A stretch of DNA of 64,000 bases from Streptomyces sp. NBC_00582 (GCF_036345155.1 NZ_CP107772.1:4898001-4962000); one strand, 5' to 3'; shown: positions 40,466 through 49,620, numbered from the stretch's first letter. The notes: generated by a model not told the origin, from the letters alone. Numbers and translations: made by a program.

Positions 40466-42037
40466 ATGCCCCGTACTCGCGCCAGCGCCTCCCCCTTGTT
40501 CGTTCCCCGCAAGTCGTCGCGGGCCGAGCAGCGCGCCGCCCGCGCCGGTTTCGCCGAGGCCCGGCGCCAGGCCCGCCTCGCCGGAACCCCGCCAAAGCGC
40601 CACGACGAGGAGACCCTCGCCCCGGAGCTGCGGCCGACCTATCCGCCGTCCGGACGCCCCGGCCCGGCCTCGGCACGCGGTGGCAAGCTCAACCTGCCCG
40701 CCCACCGGATGACCACCGCCACCGTGTCCGGGGCCTACCCCTTCCTCGCCGAGGGCGGACTGGGCGCGGAGGGCATCTTCATCGGCCGCGACGTCCACGC
40801 GGAGGCCGCGTTCTGCTACGACCCGTTCTCGCTGTACAGCAGCGGCCGGGTCGAGGGCTTCACCAACCCCAACGCGGTCTTGGCCGGGATCATCGGCATG
40901 GGCAAGTCCGCGCTGGCCAAGTCCATTGCCACCCGGGCGATCGCCCACGGTTACCGGGTCTACGTGCCCTGCGACCCCAAGGGCGAGTGGACGGCCGTCG
41001 CGCAGGCTCTCGGCGGCTACAGCATCGCTCTGGGGCCGGGGCTCCCGGGCAGGCTGAACCCCCTGGATGCCCCGGCCCGGCCCGCCTCGGTGAGCGAGGA
41101 CGACTGGTCGACCGAGGTCCGCAAGCGCCGCCTCCTGCTCTTGGCCGGCCTCGCGCGCACCGTACTGAAGCGCGATCTCCAGCCGATGGAACACACGGCC
41201 CTCGATCTCGCGCTGGACCTGGTCGTCACCGAAGCCGAGGCAGGCGGCACCGTTCCCCTGCTCGGCAAGATCGCGCACACCCTCGGCTCACCCGAGCACC
41301 TTGACCGGGCTCTCGGCGACGAGGCCGGTCGCATGGGGGCCGCAGCGCAGGACCTCGCGCATGCTCTGCGCCGTCTGGTCCACGGCGACTTGAGCGGCAT
41401 GTTCGACGCGCCCTCGACCGTGGCCTTCGACCCGACCACCCCGATGCTGTCCATCGACCTCTCCCGCCTCGGCGGCTCGGGCGACGACACCGCGCTGGTC
41501 CTCGCGATGACCTGCGCGAGCGCCTGGATGGAGTCCGCGCTCGCCGACCCGGACGGCGGCCGACGCTGGGTGATCTACGACGAGGCATGGCGCGTGATGA
41601 GGCACGTCGGCCTGCTGGAGCGCATGCAGAGCCAGTGGAAGCTCAGCCGAGGGCTCGGCATCGCCAACCTGATGGTCATCCACCGCCTCAGCGATCTACT
41701 GAGCGCGGGCGACGCCGGCTCACGCGGCCGGGTACTTGCCGAGGGCCTCCTCGCCGACTGCTCCACCCGCATCATCTACCGCCAGGAGCCCGACCAGCTC
41801 GCCGCCGCCGCGTCCCTGCTCGGCCTGACCGGTATCGAAACCCAGGCCGTGTCCGCCCTGACCAAGGGCCGGGGCCTGTGGAAAGTCGCAGGTCGGAGCT
41901 TCATCACGCAGCACATCCTGCATCCGGCCGAGCGCGAACTGTTCGACACGGACGCCCGGATGCAGGCAGACCCCCGCGAGTTCACCGCGCCTGACGGGCC
42001 CTCAGTTCCTGGACCGAGCAGGGAGGCGCGGCAGTGA
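40466..42037 (+). CDS. VirB4-like conjugation ATPase
   Basis: 523 aa. A basic N-terminus; Walker A GIIGMGKSALAK near residue 145-157; Walker B WVIYDEAWRVM near 370; a Q/R-containing helix SRGLGIANLMVIHRLSDLL; and FITQHILHPAERELF near the end. Lacks the VirB4 N-terminal domain, which the SCO6880-like gene supplies. Powers assembly of the channel. Its stop overlaps the next GTG. Confidence 0.85.
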   Translation: MPRTRASASPLFVPRKSSRAEQRAARAGFAEARRQARLAGTPPKRHDEETLAPELRPTYPPSGRPGPASARGGKLNLPAHRMTTATVSGAYPFLAEGGLGAEGIFIGRDVHAEAAFCYDPFSLYSSGRVEGFTNPNAVLAGIIGMGKSALAKSIATRAIAHGYRVYVPCDPKGEWTAVAQALGGYSIALGPGLPGRLNPLDAPARPASVSEDDWSTEVRKRRLLLLAGLARTVLKRDLQPMEHTALDLALDLVVTEAEAGGTVPLLGKIAHTLGSPEHLDRALGDEAGRMGAAAQDLAHALRRLVHGDLSGMFDAPSTVAFDPTTPMLSIDLSRLGGSGDDTALVLAMTCASAWMESALADPDGGRRWVIYDEAWRVMRHVGLLERMQSQWKLSRGLGIANLMVIHRLSDLLSAGDAGSRGRVLAEGLLADCSTRIIYRQEPDQLAAAASLLGLTGIETQAVSALTKGRGLWKVAGRSFITQHILHPAERELFDTDARMQADPREFTAPDGPSVPGPSREARQ

Positions 42038-42360
42038 GCCCTCGTGAGGTCTCGGGTTCCCGGTCCGGGCCCGGTCTCCGGTTCGGTGCGGTCGACGACG
42101 CCTCCCCTCTCCAGCGCCACCCGTCGACCGGCCCGGTCACGAGTCCAGACAGCGGCCCACCGGCAACTGACGGGAACGACCGCCTCACCGCAGCCCGGAC
42201 CGAGGAGTTCACCGACCTGTTCCGCGAGGCCGTCACGGAGGACTTCGGCGCGGTGGCCCGCCTGCACCAGATGCTCGAGACCGCCTCCGAGTGGTATTGC
42301 GCCAACGCGGTCCGTCATATCTCCGCATATCTACGCGAGCGTCCAACGACGTCGGCGAAC
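42034..42360 (+). pseudogene. probable truncated gene after the VirB4-like gene
   Basis: A GTG overlaps the VirB4 stop. The first 100 residues look real, with a helical end (TEEFTDLFREAVTEDFGAVA, ETASEWYCANAVRHISAYLR). From about 42340 the frame stays open but runs antisense to another gene and loses protein-like composition. The divergent block 42.36-44.4 kb may have been inserted here and cut the gene. Right boundary approximate. Confidence 0.4.
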
Positions 42361-42511
42361 GTGATGTCGCCCCCCATGATGTTGGCAAGGCCGTCGCCGA
42401 TGCGCACCGACGGTCGGCTACCTGCTGTCGGAGGCTTGTTCTTGCCCCAGGCAGGGTTGGTGTTGCCCAGGGTGGGGGTTGCTCCCACCGTGTCGGTAGT
42501 CGGGCCCATCG

Positions 42512-43135
42512 TCAGTGGTCGTACATGGTGTCGCCGTCGTATTCGCGGGTGCCCCGAATGGCGTCCGGATCGTCTTCCTCGCCAGTCCGCCACACGCAGA
42601 CGCGCACCCCAACGCGGGCGAGGGCGACGTCGAGGCGGTCGCCGAGGATCTGGTGGGCGACGCTGTCGGCCGGCTCGGTGGTGTCGAGAGTGCCGGATTC
42701 GACCGCTTCCCATGAGTCGTCGCCGGTGGCGCGATACAGGGTCCACGCCGCTGCCCATGGGTTGCAGCGTACGACCCGGTGCACGTAGGAAGCGGTCATG
42801 CCAAGCTCTGCGGCGATGTCAGCGGCGGATCCCCCGTCGATGCGGGCTTCAACGATCATGCCCGGCAGGGCGGGCTCGATGGCCTTCGCGGTGCGACGGA
42901 TGAGCCCCGCCTCGGTGAGGGAAAGCGACGGCCCGATCCGCTCGGCGAGGGCAGCGCGAGCCTTGGCCGTGGTCGATCGGGCGTACTCCTCGACGAGGCG
43001 TGTGAGACCGGACGATTCGGCGGCCTCGTGCTGGCGCTCCTCGGCCTCACACTCCTGCTCGAACTGATCGAAAACGGCGAGCAGTCGTGTGCGCAACCTT
43101 CCTGCGGGCGTCTCGTCGAGCTGCTCGTTACTCAT
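42512..43135 (-). CDS. hypothetical protein with sigma-factor-like helix-turn-helix
   Basis: 207 aa from ATG with AGGAG upstream. N-terminal acidic helices (LLAVFDQFEQECEAEERQHE), a central helix-turn-helix (GGSAADIAAELGMTASYVHR, about 115-140) and a mixed C-terminal part ending in Asp/Tyr-rich EYDGDTMYDH. Minus strand against the conjugation genes, together with the gene at 43461. Possibly the regulator of a small inserted unit. Confidence 0.55.
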   Translation of the reverse strand: MSNEQLDETPAGRLRTRLLAVFDQFEQECEAEERQHEAAESSGLTRLVEEYARSTTAKARAALAERIGPSLSLTEAGLIRRTAKAIEPALPGMIVEARIDGGSAADIAAELGMTASYVHRVVRCNPWAAAWTLYRATGDDSWEAVESGTLDTTEPADSVAHQILGDRLDVALARVGVRVCVWRTGEEDDPDAIRGTREYDGDTMYDH

Positions 43136-43170
43136 GGTTCCTGCTCCTGGTGGCGCGGTCAGGCCCGGCC

Positions 43171-43460
43171 TCAGGCGAGGCTGGGCGGGGCGGTCAGGCG
43201 ACGAACAAGGCGCACTGCTCGTGCGGGCGCGGCATGCCGTCGAGGGCGAGCTGTTCGGCGCGGCGCGTTTCGCGCGGGCGAGGCGGTCACCAGCATGCCG
43301 GCCGGCTCGACGACCTCGCTCCGCCATGCGGCGGCCACGGCCTCGGCCTCGGAGCGGTCGCGCGCCTCGGCCCGTACGCACCGCTTGCGCAGGTGCCACC
43401 CGCGCACGACGGCGAGGATGCCGTTGGGCCCGCCCGCGCAGGGCGCCCCCGCACGGTCGG
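43171..43460 (-). pseudogene. possible frameshifted small gene
   Basis: Between two minus-strand genes, one frame reads naturally first (RGWHLRKRCVRAEARDR) and another at the end (ETRRAEQLALDGMPR...CALFVA), with the switch near 43270-43290. Either a single-base change broke a small gene or both pieces are chance. No start codon is clear. Confidence 0.25.
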
Positions 43461-44309
43461 TCAGGCGCGGGCGTCGAGGATGTGCGCGCGGGCGTCGAGG
43501 GCGGCCGTCTCGACGAACCGCCACTCGCCGTCGAGGTCGTCGAACCCGCCCCCCTCGGCCCTCGCGATGGACACCTTGATGGGGCGGTCCGGGGAGATAC
43601 GGGCGCGCACCTCCCCGTTCTCGAACAGGACGGCATACCCATCGGTCGACCAGGTGCAGACCCACCCGTCGGCGGTCAGGGGCGGGCGCTCCTCGGCCCC
43701 ACGCTCCTCGCGCGGCTCCGTGATCGAGTTGAAGCGGCGCGGCATGAACTTGATCAGGCGGGTGGGCCGCAGCTTCTCGACGGCGAGGACGAACGCGTTG
43801 TCGCGAGTCGAGATGCCCGCGAGCAGATAGTCGCGGCTTGGCAGGGGCGAGCCCTCGGTGGGGACCTTGGCAACGGCCCAGTACCCGTCAACGGTCTTGT
43901 CTGCAGTGTTGAACACGACGTACTCGGCGCCGTCGAACTGGAACGTGGATCGGCCTTGGTCGTCGGCATCGGCGAGCTGAGGCTCGGCAGCAGCCTCGCG
44001 GCGGTGTTCGCCGTCGCACTTCTCTCCGCGCTTGACGCAGTCGCACGGGCAACCGCAGTCCTCGACGGCCTGTACGAAGAAGGTGAACGCGTCGATGTGG
44101 TGCTCGCCGACGATCTCGGCGCCGTTGAGGCGGTTGAGGAACGCGTCGAACGGGCTCGGGTCCTCGACGTCCTCGGCGACGGCCTCGACGTCGGCGCGCA
44201 GCCACTCGCGGGCCTCATCGACGGTGCCGACGCACTCGACGCGATACTCGACGTCGAGGCCGATCTCGCGGCTTCCGGCGTGGTAGCGCGTCCGCTTTGT
44301 GCTGGTCAC
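43461..44309 (-). CDS. hypothetical protein, 282 aa
   Basis: GTG start with GGAG upstream; the ATG further up has no site. The N-terminus is beta-rich (GLDVEYRVECVGTVDEAREW), followed by acidic helices and a Cys cluster CGCPCDCVKRGEKCDG (about 85-100), then strands (YVVFNTADKTVDGYWAVAKV, GYAVLFENGEVRARI). No family known. The operator-like palindrome at 44371-44408 lies about 60 bp upstream. Confidence 0.55.
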   Translation of the reverse strand: MTSTKRTRYHAGSREIGLDVEYRVECVGTVDEAREWLRADVEAVAEDVEDPSPFDAFLNRLNGAEIVGEHHIDAFTFFVQAVEDCGCPCDCVKRGEKCDGEHRREAAAEPQLADADDQGRSTFQFDGAEYVVFNTADKTVDGYWAVAKVPTEGSPLPSRDYLLAGISTRDNAFVLAVEKLRPTRLIKFMPRRFNSITEPREERGAEERPPLTADGWVCTWSTDGYAVLFENGEVRARISPDRPIKVSIARAEGGGFDDLDGEWRFVETAALDARAHILDARA

Positions 44310-44370
44310 AGGGGCGCTCCATTGGTCTGGCCGGGTGAAGTCCGGCGGCATGGCCCCCACACTAGACGGA

Positions 44371-44408
44371 ATGAACCCAGTACACAAATGATGATGTACT
44401 GAGTTCAT
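44371..44408. promoter_or_regulatory. operator-like palindrome
   Basis: ATGAACCCAGTAC (44371-44383) and GTACTGAGTTCAT (44396-44408) form 13-bp arms with one mismatch in unusually AT-rich DNA. It sits at the divergent point between the minus-strand pair and the plus-strand genes, so it probably overlaps their promoters. 44409-44685 holds no convincing gene. Confidence 0.5.
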
Positions 44409-44685
44409 CTCTCGTGTGGGGTGTGGTTTCGGCCCGCTTGAGGGCGGGCTGGCGACCATGTCGGCCCCCGCCACTCGCCACGGCGGCGGCCGTCCTCGCC
44501 GGGCGCGGTGCGTCGTCGTGCGCCCGTCCAGGCGCGGTGGCGGGTGTCCGACGCGACATACCCGCTGGCCAGCGGCCTTGGCCTGGGGAACTTCCCCTGG
44601 CCAGCAGAGCGACTCTCCTGCTCCCGTCTCCCCGTCCACCGCGCGTTCGCGGTGAGGCACCCCCATACAGAAACGAGGAAGACCC

Positions 44686-45384
44686 ATGCCAACCTCCCCC
44701 GGATCCCCGGCCAACCCCGACCGCCAGCCGCAAGCTGCTAGCGAGCAGACGGTATGGCAGGAACGTGTCTATGCCCTGGCCTCCGCCGCCGACGGCATCA
44801 GGCAGGCGTCGGACCAGTGGGACGCGGTCTCCGACTCGTACTGCGACGAGGACGGCTGGCCCGTCGACGAGACCGGCTACGCCGACGGCAAGGTGGCCCG
44901 GGACGCCGCCGCCTGGGAGCACGTCGAGACCTTCCTGGCCCACGGCCCCGAAGTCCTCGCCAGTGTCCGGGCCGCCGCGGAACCAGCCGACTACGTGGAC
45001 GGCCCGATCAGCGCCGACTTGCTGCGCCTGCGGGGGATCGACTCCGTACTGGAGCGAGCGGGCGAGATCCGCCGCGAGTGGGATCAGGTCATCGCGCTCA
45101 TGGAGGGGTCGATGCCCGGGTCGCGGGAGCTCTATGAGGAGCGAGCCCGCGAGATCCGCAACTCCGAAGGCTGGCACTACGCCGACGAACTCAGCTACAG
45201 CGGAGCGGCGTTGGCCAGGGCTGCCGATCACCTGGCCGACCGGATCGGCGATGGCCAGTCCGCGCACACCGCGCGTGTCCAGGCAGCCCTGACCCGATCC
45301 GCCTCCGGCCAACGCGGCGTCTCTCCCACCTCGCCGCCCGCTGCGGCGGCGTCAGACCCCCCTGCCGCGCGCCGTTCGCGCTGA
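44686..45384 (+). CDS. hypothetical protein, 232 aa
   Basis: ATG after GAGGAAG. Acidic, mostly helical (WQERVYALASAADGIRQASD, VARDAAAWEHVETFLAHGPE, GAALARAADHLADRIGDG), with a low-complexity Ala/Ser/Pro tail from residue 200. The style (helical domain plus disordered tail) recurs in the next genes. Function unknown; conserved ICE cargo or transfer accessory. Confidence 0.55.
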   Translation: MPTSPGSPANPDRQPQAASEQTVWQERVYALASAADGIRQASDQWDAVSDSYCDEDGWPVDETGYADGKVARDAAAWEHVETFLAHGPEVLASVRAAAEPADYVDGPISADLLRLRGIDSVLERAGEIRREWDQVIALMEGSMPGSRELYEERAREIRNSEGWHYADELSYSGAALARAADHLADRIGDGQSAHTARVQAALTRSASGQRGVSPTSPPAAAASDPPAARRSR

Positions 45385-45385
45385 C

Positions 45386-45438
45386 GCCTCTAGCACCGAT
45401 TTCCGGCGAGGCCAAACCCCCATAGCGCCGCATCCTCG
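45386..45438 (+). repeat. intergenic repeat, copy A
   Basis: Segment with GCCTCTAGCACCGAT, TTCCGGCGAGGCCAAA and GCCGCATCCTCG that aligns with 48161-48213 and 56722-56777. It begins next to the stop of the preceding gene and lies 91 bp ahead of the next start. Confidence 0.5.
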
Positions 45439-45528
45439 ACGAACGCCACTACCCCTACAAGTCCCCGCCCGGCTGCGGCTTCCCGCCGCCGTCGACCGCT
45501 GGGGACGGCCGACCACGGAGAAGCCCAC

Positions 45529-46674
45529 ATGCGCCCCGATCAGACCCTGGTCACCCTCCAGCGGGAGGGCACACGCATCACGGCGCGCACCAGCAAACCC
45601 TTCATCCAGGAAGCCACCGCTGGCACGTCGGAGCATGACCACCCGTACAGCCACCTGACCACGCCGCTTCGACAACGCGGACTGTCCTGCACCGTCGAGT
45701 ACGGCCTCAGCGACCACATCGTCCACGCCGAACTTCCCGACGGCAGCGCCCTGATCATCTCTCCGCCCCAGGAACCCCCCACCGACCACCCACCCGGGTA
45801 TCCGGAGAGCTGGTTGGTGACCCGCGGGCATCCCGACGACTCCACGCTCCACGAAGTGATCTACGACTCGGAGCCCGACGGTCCCCACGCCCGACACGGC
45901 GGCAGCATCCCCCGCCTGCTCGACGCCATCGACACTCGCCTGGACCAGCTCGGCCTGCCACCCCGACCGGAACCGCGGCGACCTGCCCAAGAGAGCGGCG
46001 CCGACGCGGTGCTCCACCGTGCGGGCTTCGTCCCCGTCGTGCTGTTCCGCGAACGCTTCCACCGGCTGCCCTCCGCCATGACCGACGTGGTCGAGCAGCG
46101 GCAGATGGTGACCCGGGCCGTCGACATGCTTCAGGCTGAGGGCTTCGACGTCTCGTGCGATCCCGGCCTGCTCGACCCCAGCCTGCCGTCTCCTGGCCAT
46201 CAGGGGCTCAGCCTCGGCGACCGGCTCGGCCAACTGACCCAGTCCATCCAGTCGGCAGCGCACACGGGTGAAGTCATCGCCGCGCTGAGCGAGCTGACCG
46301 CTCCCGGTGACGGCGTTCTGCAACGCGTCGTGGAGTCCCTCAACACGACGGCCGACTGGTGGGAGGGCCTGGGCGAACCCGCCGATCCCCACTACGCGAA
46401 CCGGCTGCGTTACATAGCCCAGAAGCTCGACTCCTACGCGTTGGACATTCGGTCCATGCGTGGCGTGCTGGCCGACCGGCACACCGACCACCCCGGCAGG
46501 CTCCAGGACCGGGCGGACCAGGTTGCCCCGGAGGAACCGGCGGCGTCCCGGGTCGCCGCCGCTCTCGCGGTCTCGCCGACCGCACGGCGCACGGCCCCAG
46601 CCGCGCTGCCGTCAGCTTCAGCCGCACCTGCCTCCCTGCCTCCCGCCCGGCCCTCGTCCGCGCCGGGTCGCTGA
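45529..46674 (+). CDS. hypothetical two-domain protein, 381 aa
   Basis: ATG at 45529. The first 140 residues are beta-rich (TLVTLQREGTRITARTS, SDHIVHAELPDGSALIIS). From about 155 there is a domain shared with the relaxase-like protein at 48273: ADAVLHRAGFVPV...RFHRL, MVTRAVDMLQAEGFDVSCDP and then a helical section around GDGVLQRVVESLNTTADWW. The last 60 residues are Ala/Pro low complexity. Function unknown; the shared domain suggests a common partner. Confidence 0.55.
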   Translation: MRPDQTLVTLQREGTRITARTSKPFIQEATAGTSEHDHPYSHLTTPLRQRGLSCTVEYGLSDHIVHAELPDGSALIISPPQEPPTDHPPGYPESWLVTRGHPDDSTLHEVIYDSEPDGPHARHGGSIPRLLDAIDTRLDQLGLPPRPEPRRPAQESGADAVLHRAGFVPVVLFRERFHRLPSAMTDVVEQRQMVTRAVDMLQAEGFDVSCDPGLLDPSLPSPGHQGLSLGDRLGQLTQSIQSAAHTGEVIAALSELTAPGDGVLQRVVESLNTTADWWEGLGEPADPHYANRLRYIAQKLDSYALDIRSMRGVLADRHTDHPGRLQDRADQVAPEEPAASRVAAALAVSPTARRTAPAALPSASAAPASLPPARPSSAPGR

Positions 46675-46771
46675 CCGCTGCCCAGCTTGGAGCCCGCCAT
46701 GTCCCGCACCAGCAGAACCGTCCCCGCCCTCGACCGCCCCGCACCCCCTGCGCCCATCGGATGGATCCGCC

Positions 46772-47545
46772 ATGCCCACCCCCGAGTACGACCCGCTTCC
46801 CGACATCGCGGTCGGCCGCCACCCCGACTTCGGCATCGTCGCCGCCAACCCCAAGCAACTGGCGGCAAGCACCTGGATGTTGAAGGGATTCGACTTCCAC
46901 CCTGTCCCCGACCACCCCAACCTGTACGCGCTGGCCAACCAGCAGCGTGACGGTCAGGGCCGCACCACCCGGGCCATCGCGCTACTACGCAAAGCCGGCT
47001 ACCGGGTCGACGTGGACGCCGCGTTCGACCCCTCGCCGACCTCCGGACCAGCGCCCGCCCCCGACCGGCCCCCGCGCCTCGAGCCGGACGTCGCGTTCGC
47101 CGAACACCCGCAGCTCGGCGTGGTCGCCGCCACCGCCGACAGTTCCTCCGCTCTCGGCGGCCCGCTCATCCTGGAAGAGCACGGCTGGCGGCACAACCTG
47201 GGCCTGGACATCTACACGCTGCCTATCACCACGCACCGCAGCGAGGCGCTCGACAAGGTCGCCACTGCCACGCTGGCGATGCAACGGGCCGACCTCCAGG
47301 TGGCCGTGCAGCCCCTCCTCGCCCAGGACATTGCCGCGCGCCACTCACCCGCGCCCACGACGGCAGCGCGCCACCGGCGCGATCAGGGCTTCACCACTCA
47401 GAAGCTCCCCATGAGCGCCGCCGCACTCGCCTTCAGTCCCGCCCGCGCTGGCCTGCCCGGTAAGGCGCCGGTGGCCGTGCCCGCCGCCTCCGGCCCGGCG
47501 GCCCGCCCGGTGGACCCACGCATCGCGTTCTCCCGTAACCGCTGA
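46772..47545 (+). CDS. hypothetical protein with two copies of a 75-residue domain
   Basis: 257 aa from ATG in the context ATGGATCCGCC. The first copy (about 8-85: DIAVGRHPDFGIVAANPKQL, then FDFHPVPDHPNLYALANQQ, ALLRKAGYRVDVD) and the second (about 108-185: DVAFAEHPQLGVVAAT, WRHNLGLDIYTLPIT, AMQRADLQVAVQ) align throughout, so it arose by internal duplication. The C-terminal tail is disordered. No known function. Confidence 0.6.
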   Translation: MPTPEYDPLPDIAVGRHPDFGIVAANPKQLAASTWMLKGFDFHPVPDHPNLYALANQQRDGQGRTTRAIALLRKAGYRVDVDAAFDPSPTSGPAPAPDRPPRLEPDVAFAEHPQLGVVAATADSSSALGGPLILEEHGWRHNLGLDIYTLPITTHRSEALDKVATATLAMQRADLQVAVQPLLAQDIAARHSPAPTTAARHRRDQGFTTQKLPMSAAALAFSPARAGLPGKAPVAVPAASGPAARPVDPRIAFSRNR

Positions 47546-47571
47546 CCCAACTCCCTGAAGGAGCAGTTCCC

Positions 47572-48069
47572 GTGGCCGTGAAAACTCTTTGGCAGATCAC
47601 CCATTCCTGTGGGCACCAGGCTGAGCGAGACCTGTCCGACCGGGCGGCCGACCGTCGCGCCGGATTCGCCGAGTGGCTCGCCAAGCAGGAGTGCACCGAT
47701 TGCTGGCGGGCCGCGAGGGAGGACGACGAGCAGGACAAGGCCGCCTGGCTGAAGGCCAAGCGCGCCGAAGAGCAGGCCGCGTCCGAAGCCTGGTCGGAAC
47801 AGTACCGAATGCCGCCCCTCGAAGGCCGCGAGCGCGCCGTCGCCTGGGGCGTGCGCTGCCGCCACCAGGTCCTGGCCGCCGCGTACACCGCTCTGGTCCT
47901 CGAAGGCGAGACCAGCGAGGCGGAGTGGGAGGAGATCGAGGAGGCGGCTCGCACGATCACCCGCGCTGGCTGGTGGATTGATCAACGCTCCTCCGAGCCC
48001 GGCGACATGACCGAGCTGCTCGAAGCGGCCACCGGCGCCGACCGGCCCACCGAAAACCCCCACTTCTGA
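47572..48069 (+). CDS. hypothetical protein with zinc-ribbon-like N-terminus
   Basis: 165 aa from GTG after GAAGGAG. ITHSCGHQAERDL and CTDCWRAAR give a Cys-His/Cys-Cys set (about 12-46) that could bind zinc; the rest is charged and helical (EDDEQDKAAWLKAKRAEEQA, EAEWEEIEEAARTITRAGWW). Clean composition without the disordered tail of its neighbours. Function unknown. Confidence 0.6.
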   Translation: MAVKTLWQITHSCGHQAERDLSDRAADRRAGFAEWLAKQECTDCWRAAREDDEQDKAAWLKAKRAEEQAASEAWSEQYRMPPLEGRERAVAWGVRCRHQVLAAAYTALVLEGETSEAEWEEIEEAARTITRAGWWIDQRSSEPGDMTELLEAATGADRPTENPHF

Positions 48070-48073
48070 CGCC

Positions 48074-48099
48074 CGGTGCCCCGCTTCGGCGGGGCACCG
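48074..48099 (+). terminator. UUCG-loop hairpin terminator
   Basis: Perfect 11-bp arms CGGTGCCCCGC (48074-48084) and GCGGGGCACCG (48089-48099) closed by TTCG, 5 bp after the preceding stop. Confidence 0.75.
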
Positions 48100-48160
48100 A
48101 TCGCTCCGCCTGCGCGGACTCCGCCTACGACCAGGGCCTCGACGAGCCGCAGTGAATCAG

Positions 48161-48213
48161 GCGTCTACCACCCATCTCCGGCCGGGCCAAATCACGGATT
48201 CCGCGGATCCTCT
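48161..48213 (+). repeat. intergenic repeat, copy B
   Basis: Contains GCGTCTACCACCCAT, TCTCCGGCCGGGCCAAATC and GCGGATCCTCT, aligned with copies A and C. It lies 60 bp ahead of the relaxase-like gene. Confidence 0.5.
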
Positions 48214-48272
48214 CTCCCCGACGGCCCGACCACCCGGGCTCCCGTTCACCACTCCCCTTCGAGGTAGACGCC

Positions 48273-49550
48273 GTGATCGCCCACCTGCAGCGTGCCAGCC
48301 ATACCGTCGGCCTCCTTGAGTACCTGTACGGGCCAGGCGAGCGCGGCAACCACACCAACCCCCGCCTGATCGCGGGGGACGGCCACGGTGCCCCGATCGA
48401 GATGCTCGCCCAGACCGACGCGCCGGCGCACCTGGCCCACGCCCTCGACGCACCCGCCGAGCGCCTCGGGACCCGAGCTCCCGAGCGGCCAGTGTGGGTC
48501 TGCTCGGTCCGCTCCGATCCCCGGCACCCCGACCCGACCGACGCGCAGTGGGCCGAGGTGGCCCGCCGGATCGTGGCGGCCACCGGCATCGCCCCGGAGG
48601 GCGATCCGGACGCCTGCCGGTGGATCGCCGTGCGCAACCAAGCACGACAAGTGCACATCGTGGCCACCCTCGCCCGCGAGGACGGCAGCCTCCACAACAC
48701 CTACCGCGACGCCTTCCGTCTCCAGACCGAGTGCCACCGCATCGCCACCGAACTCGGCCACCTGCCCCCGACCCCGCGCCCGACACCCCGTGCCCAGGAG
48801 AACCACGTGCCTGCCCCCTACATCACCATCAGCGCAGAGCCCAGCGGCAGCGTCTCGGCGAAGGGCGCCAGCGACGACCTGTCCGCCACGCTCCTCAAGC
48901 ACGCCGGTTTCCAGCAGATCGAGGACTGGTACGGCCGCCGCCACCGCCTGGCGACCACCACCCCGCAGGCTGAGCTCGTCGCCATCGCCTCCCACGCAGC
49001 CGAGATGCTCCGCGCCGCCCGGTACAGCGTCGATCTGGACCCCGACCTCGACACGAGCCGGTTGACCAGCCCGGCCAACCCTCTCGGGCTCTACACCGCC
49101 GGAGCCGAAGTCCTGCGGCTGACCGACCAGATCAGGGCCGCCGAGAACGGTGCCGACCTTGCCCAGGCGGTCGGTCACCTCCTTCATCCCGAACACGGCG
49201 TCCTGGAACGCCTCCGGGAAGCTCTGGAGACGGCAGGCGAACAGATCACCGACCTCGACGACGAGTCGTACGCGCTCGCCGACCGGTTCGGCTTCGCCGC
49301 GGAGTTCGTCAGCGCGGCGCAATCGGAACTCGTCGGAGCGGGACGCGAACTGCACCGTGTCAGCGGCTCGCGCCAGGACCACACCGGGGCACAGACGCAG
49401 TCCCCAGCCCCGCCCGACGCACGAAACGCGGCTCTCGCCACGTCACCCGCAGCGGACAGGGCCAAGGCGTCTTCGGCGCTCGGAACTCCGTCGCCGGAGG
49501 TCGGTACAGCCGTAAGTGCGCCGCAGGTCACAAGCCCTCGGACCCGTTAA
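48273..49550 (+). CDS. relaxase-like protein with C-terminal unknown domain
   Basis: 425 aa. Residues 1-170 resemble Streptomyces mobilisation relaxases: LLEYLYGPGERGNHTNPRLI, VWVCSVRSDPRHP, CRWIAVRNQARQVHIVATLA, YRDAFRLQTECHRIA. In the relatives that I recall the last block reads DHVHIAV; here the first His is Gln (QVHIV), so nicking activity is uncertain. From about 185 comes the domain shared with the protein at 45529 (LLKHAGFQQIEDWYGRRHRL). Expected to process or bind the transfer origin. GTG with weak site. Confidence 0.6.
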   Translation: MIAHLQRASHTVGLLEYLYGPGERGNHTNPRLIAGDGHGAPIEMLAQTDAPAHLAHALDAPAERLGTRAPERPVWVCSVRSDPRHPDPTDAQWAEVARRIVAATGIAPEGDPDACRWIAVRNQARQVHIVATLAREDGSLHNTYRDAFRLQTECHRIATELGHLPPTPRPTPRAQENHVPAPYITISAEPSGSVSAKGASDDLSATLLKHAGFQQIEDWYGRRHRLATTTPQAELVAIASHAAEMLRAARYSVDLDPDLDTSRLTSPANPLGLYTAGAEVLRLTDQIRAAENGADLAQAVGHLLHPEHGVLERLREALETAGEQITDLDDESYALADRFGFAAEFVSAAQSELVGAGRELHRVSGSRQDHTGAQTQSPAPPDARNAALATSPAADRAKASSALGTPSPEVGTAVSAPQVTSPRTR

Positions 49551-49620
49551 ACCGGCCAAGGTCCGAGGGATCTGTCCAACCCACCCGGCACCGACCCAAC
49601 ACCCCGCCCAAGGAGGAACA

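Noticed and set aside
43171..43665. A single 164-aa minus-strand gene across 43171-43665
   Set aside because: Most of it overlaps the better supported gene at 43461-44309 in another frame; only the 43171-43460 part is kept as a doubtful broken gene.
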